A stretch of 5,759 nt of DNA from Candidatus Methanomethylophilaceae archaeon (GCA_017616575.1 JAFZXW010000192.1:1-5759); one strand, 5' to 3'. Shown: positions 1 to 5,759, counted from the first letter of the stretch. Notes: generated by a model not told the origin, from the letters alone. Program-made: numbers and translations.

Positions 1-52
1 GCCCCATGTCGTCTTTCATCTTCGACGTTACCGTATCGTTCAACTCTGCCAT
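1..52 (-). CDS. 5' fragment of a fourth operon gene, unidentified
   Basis: Only the first 17 codons are in the window, reading MAELNDTVTSKMKDDMG before it leaves at base 1. The ATG lies 2 nt after the stop codon of the membrane-protein gene. It is preceded by GGTGTGA, a good archaeal ribosome site, which is formed by that gene's last codons and stop. The same start context (GGTGTGAAAA, then ATGGC) appears at the first gene of the operon, which supports a real start. The visible residues are polar and charged with no signal peptide or membrane segment, suggesting a soluble start. Too little is present to name a family. It is counted as a gene because of spacing, ribosome site and shared orientation. 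Confidence 0.7.
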   Translation of the reverse strand, partial: MAELNDTVTSKMKDDMG

Positions 53-54
53 TT

Positions 55-408
55 TCACACCTTCCTGTTCTTTACTGCCATTACGATCACGACGGCCGCC
101 ACTATGGCGATGAAGACGGCCACGGTTAAGAGGACGTTTCCCAAGAACCCGTGCAGAAGCCCGGTGACCCCTATTCCGGCCAGCAATATGCCGCCTACCA
201 GCGCCGCGTCCCCGTTGGACGGCCCGAAGCCGTTCTCCCCGTTCTTGAACAGGGAGGTGGCGGCGATGTAGATGCCGAACACGATGGTCACTATCCACAA
301 GGCGTCCAGGGCGTCGCCGGTCACTACGTACAGGATTATCCCGAGCACGACCGCCAGCAGGAGAACGCCTGCCGATATCGCGCCCATTGTCCTAGTGTTC
401 ACAGCCAT
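55..408 (-). CDS. Small four-helix integral membrane protein, function unknown
   Basis: The 117-residue product is almost entirely hydrophobic. Four predicted membrane helices lie at about residues 9-29, 34-54, 69-89 and 91-112. A polar, glycine/asparagine-rich loop (about 55-67, KNGENGFGPSNGD) joins helices 2 and 3, and the tail is basic (KNRKV). The basic tail suggests a cytoplasmic C-terminus; with four helices the N-terminus would then be cytoplasmic too. I chose the ATG at 408, with GTGTGAG just upstream; a GTG at 417 would add three residues (MRE) and lies only 4 nt from the previous stop. The gene sits 13 nt after the zinc-ribbon gene and 2 nt before the next gene, so it is an internal operon member. 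I see no enzyme or transporter motif. It may anchor the zinc-binding neighbours to the membrane, but that is inference from context only. Confidence 0.85.
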   Translation of the reverse strand: MAVNTRTMGAISAGVLLLAVVLGIILYVVTGDALDALWIVTIVFGIYIAATSLFKNGENGFGPSNGDAALVGGILLAGIGVTGLLHGFLGNVLLTVAVFIAIVAAVVIVMAVKNRKV

Positions 409-421
409 TTCTCTCACACTC

Positions 422-1963
422 TCAGATTATCACTATTTTGTCGGTTCCGAGCAGGTTTACGACCTCGGGAGTGAGCCTGCTGAACTCTTTCGGCAGGACG
501 ACCTTGCCTCCCTTGGAATCGCATGGTATGTAGATGAGCCTCTTCACGTAAGGCTTGCTCAGCTTCAGTTTGGAGTGGGTGGTGGAGCACTGCTTGAGGT
601 ATTCCTCCACCAGCTTGGTGGCCTCGGTCTTGGTGCTCAGGGGGACGACGATCTTCCTCGTCCCCGGGGAGTTCTCCGCGGTGGAGTCGGTGAGGACGCC
701 TATCCCCGCGCCTCCGCTAATGCTGTTCTCCTGTCCTTTTATCTTGGACATTATGGACGCCTCGGGCGCGTTCGCGAAGATGTCTGTCAGGCCCTTGCGC
801 GGGTTGGAGAGCGCGGCCTCGGACACGGTGAACGTGGCAGGTATGAGGAGGTCCTCAGTGACCTCCACGCTCTTCTTGGAGAAGAGGGCGCCGGTGGTGA
901 AGCTGTATTTCAGGTCCACGTCCCAGAACGGGTACAGGAGCTGCCCCCCTCCGGTGGCGATGGGGAGGGTCCCCGAGCTCCTCGCGTCCATAATGGACTC
1001 GATCCCGGCGAACATCTCCACGTTCCTCTCCTTCTTGTCGAGGAGGTGGTTCCATTCGCGGTTGTTCGGATACCTCAGGCTGCTGACCTTGTTCAGGACC
1101 TCCAGCAGCTGGAGCGGGTCGGAGGAGGTGCTGTTCGCCATCTCGGCGATGTGCAGCAGTGTCTTCGACTGGGATATCTCCACGTCGACGGCGCGTATCA
1201 TGACGGCCATGGTGGGGCTCTTGAAGAGCTCCTTTTTGGCCTCTTCGAGCATCTTCACCCCTTTCTCCGCCTTCACGGCGCAGTCCAGGGCGTTCCCGTT
1301 CAGGACGAAGTCGGACGCCAGGCAGATCTCGGACAAGGCCTCCAGCCTCTTGGCGAAGGGGCCGTACTCCTTGCTCTTGCTCATGTAGGTCGCCGCCTCC
1401 TTGAAGTTGTTCGCCATGAGGACGAACCTTCCAGGGGTGGTGTCCCCGAGGAGCTTCGAGTTGTTGACTATGAGGGCGTAGGTGGCGGCCAGCCCCTCGG
1501 CGTCGGTGATCATCGCCTTGTTGTCGGCGTCGATCGCCAGGGGCTCGATGCTTTTCAGCTTCGCGTTGAACTCGAACGCCTGGGTGGACGTGCGCTTGGC
1601 GCTCAGAGGGGCCTCCTTGCTGAAAGGCAGGACGATAAGGGGCGAGCTCATGACGCTGTTCATGTCCAGGCGGAACTCCCTTATCTCGGGGTCCACCATG
1701 GGCTTGATGCTGTTCATGTAGATGTTGTGCCTGGCGATGGGGTCGACGTTCTCGGTCTGCGTCAGCGAGAACCCGCCGGGGACCGCCTTGCTGATCCACG
1801 ACTTGATCTCGCCCATCATCTGCTCCATGTAGGCTTTCGCGTCCACCCTCTGCTGGCTGGTGCCGCAGCTGGGGCATTTGATGTATGGGGAGTCGGACGC
1901 GATGTCCTTCTCGTCCAGGGGGGCGCCGCAGTATTTGCAACGCAGTTCCAGCAGCTCGTCCAT
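422..1963 (-). CDS. Zinc-ribbon protein with long helical middle, function unknown
   Basis: The product is 513 residues. An N-terminal zinc ribbon is clear: C9-x2-C12 (CKYCG) and C30-x2-C33 (CPSCG), each followed by glycine as in rubredoxin-like knuckles. Residues about 155-335 are mostly amphipathic helix and could form a TPR-like array. From 341 to 378 the character changes to beta-rich with a QLLYPFWDVDLKY stretch, faintly like the 'PFW/PYW' segments in some bacterial zinc-ribbon proteins; I would not name a family from this. The last ~75 residues are mixed, with many lysines, and the C-terminus is hydrophobic (KIVII). There is no signal peptide or membrane helix, so it is probably cytoplasmic. 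The ATG lies 1 nt after the upstream stop; its ribosome site GGGTGA is made by that gene's last codons, implying coupled translation. The N-terminal cysteines are the only confident functional residues. Confidence 0.9.
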   Translation of the reverse strand: MDELLELRCKYCGAPLDEKDIASDSPYIKCPSCGTSQQRVDAKAYMEQMMGEIKSWISKAVPGGFSLTQTENVDPIARHNIYMNSIKPMVDPEIREFRLDMNSVMSSPLIVLPFSKEAPLSAKRTSTQAFEFNAKLKSIEPLAIDADNKAMITDAEGLAATYALIVNNSKLLGDTTPGRFVLMANNFKEAATYMSKSKEYGPFAKRLEALSEICLASDFVLNGNALDCAVKAEKGVKMLEEAKKELFKSPTMAVMIRAVDVEISQSKTLLHIAEMANSTSSDPLQLLEVLNKVSSLRYPNNREWNHLLDKKERNVEMFAGIESIMDARSSGTLPIATGGGQLLYPFWDVDLKYSFTTGALFSKKSVEVTEDLLIPATFTVSEAALSNPRKGLTDIFANAPEASIMSKIKGQENSISGGAGIGVLTDSTAENSPGTRKIVVPLSTKTEATKLVEEYLKQCSTTHSKLKLSKPYVKRLIYIPCDSKGGKVVLPKEFSRLTPEVVNLLGTDKIVII

Positions 1964-1964
1964 C

Positions 1965-2900
1965 TCAGTTCACCCTTATCATGCTGATCTGGCGCTGCAG
2001 CGAGTTGATCTCCGCCTGCAGGCGGGCCTCCATGGCGCGCATCTCGGCCATCGCCTTCTGGTGGTACCCGTAGGAGATCTCGTCGGCGCGGTTGGAGACG
2101 GCGGAGTAGCAGGCGCGGCAGATGTAGATGTGCTTGTTGTCCTGCGCCCTGTTCTTGTTCGTCCCGTTGTCGCTGCTCTCGTTGGCCAGCGCGGGGGAGA
2201 TGTCCGCGGGCGCGGAGTAGAAGTGGATCCCCTCTCCGGAGGCGGTCCTGTTGCACAGCCAGCATCTGCATGTGTTGGAGTACGCCTTCACCCTCGCGTC
2301 GTTGGCGCTGCCGCTCTGCCCGTTCTGCTGGCGGTATCCCATGGCTATCTGCTCGTACTCGGCCGCCTGAGGGGGGTTCTCCCAGACGACGGCGTCCGAG
2401 AGGGCCTCGTAGGACACGGCCATGAGGTTGAAGAACTCGGTCAGTCCGGTGACGGTCGTGTCGTTGTTGAAGATCTCCTGGATGATCAGGTGGTCGTTCC
2501 CGATCTTCTCCTGGAAGTCCTGGGCCAGGACCTGCAGGTTGCTGGACACCGCCTTGAGGTCGGTCTTCTTGGACCTTTGGTTCATCAGGCCGATCTTCCT
2601 GTAGGTGAGCTCCGTCTCCGTTATAAGGGGGTCGCGGGCGACATGGGTCAGCCCGAAGTCGAACTCCGTGGCGCTGAGTGCCTTGAGCTTCTGAAGGAGG
2701 TTGGCGTACCTTTCGGGCTGGTCGAGGTTGCCCATCATGTCTATGAGGGCCACCTGCACGGCAGCGACGTCGTTGACTCCCCCTTCTTTGTCTATCGATT
2801 TCTGAAGGACGTTGCGCGCCTTGGAGAACTCTCCCCTCTTGATCAGCTCGTTTCCCTGATCGTACAGTTCGTCTCCGTTCTTGAACAGCTTGAACGCCAT
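1965..2900 (-). CDS. TPR-like protein with two CxxC pairs and coiled-coil tail, function unknown
   Basis: The product is 311 residues and is the first gene of the leftward operon. Residues about 8-75 (GDELYDQGNELIKRGEFSKARNVL onward) resemble tetratricopeptide helices. Two cysteine pairs, C213-x2-C216 (with an extra C211) and C261-x2-C264, are separated by 44 residues and probably bind one zinc ion in a degenerate ribbon; the insert is polar and Asn/Ser-rich. Residues about 280-308 form an amphipathic coiled coil (MAEMRAMEARLQAEINSLQR), suggesting oligomerisation. There is no membrane segment. The ATG at 2900 is preceded 4 nt upstream by GGTGTGA. The frame stays open to 3020, giving a possible 40-residue arginine-rich extension, but no other start there has a ribosome site. 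The next gene begins 1 nt after its stop. A protein-protein scaffold role is plausible; the family is unknown to me. Confidence 0.88.
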   Translation of the reverse strand: MAFKLFKNGDELYDQGNELIKRGEFSKARNVLQKSIDKEGGVNDVAAVQVALIDMMGNLDQPERYANLLQKLKALSATEFDFGLTHVARDPLITETELTYRKIGLMNQRSKKTDLKAVSSNLQVLAQDFQEKIGNDHLIIQEIFNNDTTVTGLTEFFNLMAVSYEALSDAVVWENPPQAAEYEQIAMGYRQQNGQSGSANDARVKAYSNTCRCWLCNRTASGEGIHFYSAPADISPALANESSDNGTNKNRAQDNKHIYICRACYSAVSNRADEISYGYHQKAMAEMRAMEARLQAEINSLQRQISMIRVN

Positions 2901-2904
2901 CTTT

Positions 2905-2911
2905 TCACACC
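2905..2911 (-). promoter_or_regulatory. Ribosome binding site that fixes the start of the TPR-like gene
   Basis: GGTGTGA on the minus strand lies 4 nt before the ATG at 2900 and matches the archaeal anti-Shine-Dalgarno complement GGAGGUGA at six of seven positions if one base is skipped. It decides against the upstream in-frame ATG codons at about 2921-2927, which have nothing comparable. Confidence 0.7.
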
Positions 2912-2929
2912 GCCGTTCCATATGCATGG

Positions 2930-2946
2930 TTATACTAATAATATTG
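2930..2946 (-). promoter_or_regulatory. Candidate box A (TATA) for the leftward operon
   Basis: The minus strand reads AATATTATTAGTATAAC here, an AT-only run next to GC-rich DNA. Archaeal transcription begins roughly 25 bp downstream of box A, which would put the start near 2912, just upstream of the ribosome site. It is not a clean TTTATA match. A second candidate is the CTATATTA on the minus strand at 3061-3068, which would give a leader of about 135 nt that includes the nested hairpins at 2952-3006. Confidence 0.4.
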
Positions 2947-2951
2947 ACCCG

Positions 2952-3006
2952 TGGCCGCCGCCGGAGGGGGGAGGGCCGGGCGCCCCGGCTCAAGATACGG
3001 CGGCCA
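2952..3006. repeat. Nested GC-rich inverted repeats in the divergent intergenic region
   Basis: An outer perfect 9-bp inverted repeat (TGGCCGCCG at 2952-2960 with CGGCGGCCA at 2998-3006) encloses an inner perfect 6-bp one (GCCGGG at 2975-2980, CCCGGC at 2984-2989, 3-nt loop). The inner one extends to 2973/2991 through a G-U and a G-C pair. The block contrasts sharply with the AT-rich DNA on both sides. As RNA it could fold as a two-tier hairpin on either strand. It could be the leader of the leftward operon if the 3061-3068 promoter is used. No poly-U run follows on either strand, so it does not look like a standard terminator. Function unknown. Confidence 0.5.
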
Positions 3007-3044
3007 GCATGGCTGTTCAAGACACACGTACAATACTATCCATA

Positions 3045-3066
3045 ATAATAGACAAATGTCTAATAT
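3045..3066. promoter_or_regulatory. Palindromic candidate regulator-binding site
   Basis: The arms ATAATAGACA (3045-3054) and TGTCTAATAT (3057-3066) are separated by AA and pair at 9 of 10 positions; the core is TAGACA-AA-TGTCTA. Size and symmetry fit a dimeric helix-turn-helix regulator. It starts about 40 bp upstream of the glutamine synthetase box A, where an activator would bind, and it overlaps the alternative leftward box A at 3061-3068, where a repressor of that promoter would bind. It does not match the published NrpR nitrogen operator types (GGAA-N6-TTCC, GGTA-N6-TACC). Confidence 0.5.
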
Positions 3067-3101
3067 AGAATCTTGATAGCGTCGTTTTATCTCGATTCAC
3101 G

Positions 3102-3113
3102 AAACATTTATAA
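3102..3113 (+). promoter_or_regulatory. Box A promoter of the glutamine synthetase gene
   Basis: TTTATAA at 3107-3113 is a near-consensus archaeal TATA box, preceded by the purine-rich AAACA expected of a TFB recognition element. The ATG at 3137 is 30 bp from its first T, so transcription should begin at or within a few bases of that codon. This indicates a leaderless or almost leaderless message and agrees with the absence of any ribosome site before 3137. Confidence 0.75.
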
Positions 3114-3136
3114 CGATGTACGTTGCAATCCCCATC

Positions 3137-5320
3137 ATGGCAAACAGCAGGTTCAGGGCGGTGGGGGAGGCCTACGCCAAAGAGGCGCTGGTCGTCGATC
3201 CTCCGGCGCCGGCCACCTCGGACTACTACGGGTGCAACGTCTTCGGCAGGAAGAACATGAGGAGGTACCTCTCCGCGGACACCAGGCAGAAGGTGTACGA
3301 GTCCATCGAGCAGGGCGTCACCCTCGACAGGGACGTAGCCGAGCAGGTCGCGGCCGGGATGAAACGCTGGGCCCAGGACCTGGGCGCGACCCATTACACC
3401 CACTGGTTCCAGCCCCTCACCGGAGGCACCGCGGAGAAGCACGACTCGTTCTCCGAGCCTTACGGCAAGGGCGAGTCCATAGAGACCTTCTCCGGGAAGA
3501 TCCTGTGCCAGCAGGAGTCGGACGCGTCATCGTTCCCGAACGGGGGCCTGAGGAACACGTTCGAGGCCCGCGGATACACCGCCTGGGACCCCTCGTCCCC
3601 CGCGTTCATCATGGGGGACCGCCTGTGCATCCCCACCGTCTTCATATCCTACACCAAGGAGGCCCTGGACTACAAGACCCCCCTGCTGAAGTCGGAGCTC
3701 GCCGTCGCCGCCGCCACGGAGGACCTGCTGAAGTACTTCGGGACCGAGGGGGACCGCGTGTTCGCATACCTGGGATGGGAGCAGGAGTACTTCCTGGTGG
3801 ATTCCGCCCTCTATGCGCAGCGCCCCGACCTGATCATGGCCGAGAGGACTCTCATCGGCCACAACTCCGCCAGGAACCAGCAGCTCGAGGACCATTACTT
3901 CGGGGCGATCCCGGGGAGGGTCCTGGAGTTCATGAAGGACCTGGAGTTCGAGTGCTACAAGCTCGGCATCCCCATAAAGACGAGGCACAACGAGGTGGCG
4001 CCGAACCAGTTCGAGATCGCCCCGGTCTACGAGCAGACCAACATAGCGATCGACCACAACCTGCTGCTGATGTCGCTGATGAGGACGGTCGCCGACAAGC
4101 ACGGGTTCAAGGCGCTGCTCCACGAGAAGCCCTTCGCCGGGGTCAACGGGTCGGGGAAGCACTGCAACTGGTCCCTCGGCACGGAGTCCGGGACGGCTCT
4201 GCTGACCCCTGGGAAGACGGACCTCGAGAACCTGAGGTTCCTCACCCTGACCGCGAACATACTGAAGGCGGTCTACGACAACAACGCCCTCCTCAAGTCC
4301 TCCATCTTGACTGCGTCCAACGCCCACAGGCTCGGAGCAAACGAGGCCCCTCCCGCGATAATATCGTCCTTCCTCGGGGAGCAGGTGACCGAGGCGTTCG
4401 AGGACCTCTTGACGTCGAGGGACATGGTGAAGATCAAGGGGAAGGTGGGGTACAACCTCGGCATCCCCCAGGTCCCGGACCTGTTCATGGACAACACCGA
4501 CCGGAACAGGACCTCCCCGTTCGCGTTCACAGGGAACAGGTTCGAGCTCAGGGCGGTCGGGTCCTCCGCCAACTGCTCCAGCGCCGTCTCCGTCCTGAAC
4601 ACCATCGTGGCGTACCAGTTCAAGAGGTACAAGGAGAACGTGGACAGGAGGATCTCCTCCGGCACGCCGATGATGAAGGCCATACTCGACGAGACCCGCG
4701 AGACCTACAGGGCCTGCAGGAACATCTGTTTCGACGGCAACGGGTACTCCGAAGAGTGGAAGGCCGAGGCCGCCCGCCGCGGGCTGGACTGCGAGACCAG
4801 CCCCCCGCTGTGCTACGACGTCCTCACGGCTCCGAAGACCGTGGAGGTCTACATGGACACCGGCGTGCTCACCGAGGTGGAGCTGAAGGCCAGGAGCGAG
4901 ATCTGCTGGGAGATATACAGCAAGAAGATCGAGATCGAGGCCAGGGTGCTCGCCGACCTCACCGCCAACCACATACTCCCGGTCGCGACCAGGTACCAGT
5001 CCTTCCTGCTGGACAACGTCTCCAAGATGAAGGACATCTTCGACGGGGAGGAGTACGAGGAGGTCGCCGGGCCGGAGATTCGCATCATCAAGGACATCGC
5101 GGAGCATGTCAGCAAGGCCCGCATGCTGGCCGAGGAGATGGAGAAGGTCGTGGACGAGGCATGCGGGATGGAGTGCGAGCGCTCCCGCGCGATAGCCTTC
5201 CACGACGAGGTCGTGCCGTTCCTCGAAGAGGTGAGGGTGCACGTGGACGCCCTGGAGATGATAGTGGACGACCAGATGTGGCCCTTGCCGAAGTACAGGG
5301 AGCTGCTGTTCATCCGTTGA
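3137..5320 (+). CDS. glnN: Glutamine synthetase type III (GlnN)
   Basis: The enzyme makes glutamine from glutamate, ammonia and ATP in the cytoplasm, the entry step of ammonium assimilation; type III enzymes are large dodecamers of about 700-730 residues, and this one has 727. Hallmarks in order: the type III N-terminal segment THYTHWFQPLTGGTAEKHDSF (about 85-105), the metal-binding GWEQEYFLVD (213-222), RHNEVAPNQFEIAPVYE (283-299), the active-site loop NGSGKHCNWS (337-346), HRLGANEAPPAIIS (397-410), RNRTSPFAFTGNRFELRAVGSS (456-477), and the C-terminal WPLPKYRELLF (715-725). All are intact with no frameshift. The start at 3137 (MANSRFRAV) is preferred over the ATG at 3116, which lies 3 nt from box A and therefore upstream of the expected transcript start. 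It is probably a single-gene transcript controlled from 3045-3113. The symbol follows Bacteroides usage; some annotations call it glnA. Confidence 0.97.
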   Translation: MANSRFRAVGEAYAKEALVVDPPAPATSDYYGCNVFGRKNMRRYLSADTRQKVYESIEQGVTLDRDVAEQVAAGMKRWAQDLGATHYTHWFQPLTGGTAEKHDSFSEPYGKGESIETFSGKILCQQESDASSFPNGGLRNTFEARGYTAWDPSSPAFIMGDRLCIPTVFISYTKEALDYKTPLLKSELAVAAATEDLLKYFGTEGDRVFAYLGWEQEYFLVDSALYAQRPDLIMAERTLIGHNSARNQQLEDHYFGAIPGRVLEFMKDLEFECYKLGIPIKTRHNEVAPNQFEIAPVYEQTNIAIDHNLLLMSLMRTVADKHGFKALLHEKPFAGVNGSGKHCNWSLGTESGTALLTPGKTDLENLRFLTLTANILKAVYDNNALLKSSILTASNAHRLGANEAPPAIISSFLGEQVTEAFEDLLTSRDMVKIKGKVGYNLGIPQVPDLFMDNTDRNRTSPFAFTGNRFELRAVGSSANCSSAVSVLNTIVAYQFKRYKENVDRRISSGTPMMKAILDETRETYRACRNICFDGNGYSEEWKAEAARRGLDCETSPPLCYDVLTAPKTVEVYMDTGVLTEVELKARSEICWEIYSKKIEIEARVLADLTANHILPVATRYQSFLLDNVSKMKDIFDGEEYEEVAGPEIRIIKDIAEHVSKARMLAEEMEKVVDEACGMECERSRAIAFHDEVVPFLEEVRVHVDALEMIVDDQMWPLPKYRELLFIR

Positions 5321-5330
5321 GGCCTCGGCA

Positions 5331-5338
5331 CCTTTATC
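5331..5338 (+). promoter_or_regulatory. Box A promoter of the PH-domain gene
   Basis: CCTTTATC lies in the 41-nt gap after the glutamine synthetase stop. The first T of TTTATC (5333) is 29 bp from the ATG at 5362, almost the same spacing as in front of the glutamine synthetase, so a leaderless transcript is expected. Read-through from the synthetase is also possible, because no U-tract or hairpin terminator is visible in the gap. Confidence 0.6.
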
Positions 5339-5361
5339 GGGCTCGAGGGGATGCCGGGAGC

Positions 5362-5759
5362 ATGGAGGACGGATTCAGGACCTTGGACCCCGTGTCGAAG
5401 AAGGCCATGTACGCCGGCAACGCGCTGGCCATGGTCTTTTTCGTAGTGTTCGCGGCCGTCTCGGCGCATCTTTCCAGCGGGACGGAGTGGCACAGGCTTT
5501 CGTTGGCGTTCCTGTCCGTCCTGGGCGCGGCCCTGGCCGTCTACCTCGTCCTGGAGCCGCTGGTGTTCTACAAGCATTACCGCTACCGCATGGACGACGA
5601 CAGCATCGAGGTCCGCAGCGGCGTCGTGTTCCGCTCGCACGTCCTCGTCCCGGTCGAGAGGGTGCACCAGGTGGACGTCAGGAGGGGGCCGATACTGAGG
5701 GCGTTCGGCCTCGCGTCGGTCACGGTCACCACCGCCGGAGGCTCGGCCTCTATACGTTA
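5362..5759 (+). CDS. PH-domain membrane protein, YdbS-like (5' part, cut by window end)
   Basis: The reading frame opens with ATG at 5362 (MEDGFRTLDP) and stays open for 132 codons to the edge. Two membrane helices at about residues 17-36 and 47-69 form a hairpin, followed by a beta-rich segment (from 73: HYRYRMDDDSIEVRSG, then VLVPVERVHQVDVRRGP, LRAFGLASVTVTTAGG). This order and the 'RYR..DDSIEVRSGVV / VPVERVHQVDVRRGP.LRAFGLASV.V.TAGG' pattern are typical of the bacterial PH (bPH2, DUF304, YdbS-like) family of membrane-anchored proteins. Their biochemical role is poorly defined; a YdbT-like partner gene often follows, which would lie outside this window. The other nearby ATG (5351) is out of frame and closes early. 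No strong ribosome site precedes 5362, in line with a leaderless start. I see no functional tie to the glutamine synthetase beyond adjacency. Confidence 0.88.
   Translation, partial: MEDGFRTLDPVSKKAMYAGNALAMVFFVVFAAVSAHLSSGTEWHRLSLAFLSVLGAALAVYLVLEPLVFYKHYRYRMDDDSIEVRSGVVFRSHVLVPVERVHQVDVRRGPILRAFGLASVTVTTAGGSASIR

Noticed and set aside
272..1987. 571-codon plus-strand open frame opposite the zinc-ribbon gene
   Set aside because: It is low-complexity (Gly/Val/Leu/Arg/His-rich) with no domain pattern and is antisense to a protein with clear zinc motifs. It is explained by the high GC of the opposite gene's third codon positions.
2973..2991. Inner GC hairpin as an intrinsic terminator
   Set aside because: No U-tract follows on either strand, and both flanking genes are transcribed away from it, so there is no transcript end to make here.
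2901..3020. 40-residue N-terminal extension of the TPR-like protein
   Set aside because: The frame is open but Arg/Pro-rich, runs through the GC-rich hairpins and the proximal box A candidate, and lacks a ribosome site. The ATG at 2900 has a good one.
1860..3068. 402-codon plus-strand open frame opposite the TPR-like gene
   Set aside because: It spans two minus-strand genes and the control region, has no motifs or ribosome site, and shows antisense-type composition.
2901..3136. NrpR-type nitrogen operator near the glutamine synthetase promoter
   Set aside because: I looked for GGAA-N6-TTCC and GGTA-N6-TACC in the spacer and found neither; the palindrome at 3045-3066 has a different core.
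3527..5242. 571-codon minus-strand open frame opposite the glutamine synthetase
   Set aside because: Composition is dominated by Val, Leu, Gly, Arg, Asp and His, and it lies wholly within a certain glutamine synthetase gene. It is a mirror frame.
4849..5667. 272-codon minus-strand open frame covering the gap and the PH-domain gene
   Set aside because: It overlaps the conserved glutamine synthetase C-terminus and the recognisable PH-domain frame. Its sequence is His/Asp/Arg-rich without a fold pattern.

Overview
The window looks like chromosomal DNA from a moderately GC-rich euryarchaeon. A methanogen of the Methanomassiliicoccales/Thermoplasmata type fits best, but this is inferred, not proven. 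Archaeal signs are TTTATA-type box A elements placed so that the start codon falls about where transcription should begin (glutamine synthetase at 3137, PH-domain gene at 5362), ribosome sites matching the archaeal GGAGGUGA consensus (GGTGTGA, GGGTGA), and frequent AGG arginine codons. No rRNA, tRNA, CRISPR array, transposase or phage gene was seen.

Left half (1-2900, minus strand): a tightly packed set of four genes read right to left. They are a TPR-like protein with two Cys pairs and a C-terminal coiled coil (311 aa), an N-terminal zinc-ribbon protein (513 aa), a four-helix membrane protein (117 aa), and the first 17 codons of a fourth gene that leaves the window at base 1. Gaps are 1, 13 and 2 nt. 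Two ribosome sites are built from the last codons of the preceding gene, so this is very probably one co-transcribed, translationally coupled operon. I do not recognise a named function for any of them. Together they suggest a membrane-associated complex with zinc-binding cytoplasmic components.

Middle (2901-3136): a 236-nt divergent control region. It holds a box A for glutamine synthetase, a candidate box A for the operon, a 22-bp near-perfect palindrome (3045-3066) that looks like a regulator site, and a compact GC-rich block with two nested inverted repeats (2952-3006) inside otherwise AT-rich DNA.

Right half (3137-5759, plus strand): a complete type III glutamine synthetase (727 aa, all hallmark motifs present) for ammonium assimilation. 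After 41 nt comes the 5' part of a membrane-anchored bacterial-PH-domain (YdbS-like) gene that runs off the right edge and has its own box A. The glutamine synthetase and the leftward operon share a control region, but nothing in their protein sequences links them functionally.
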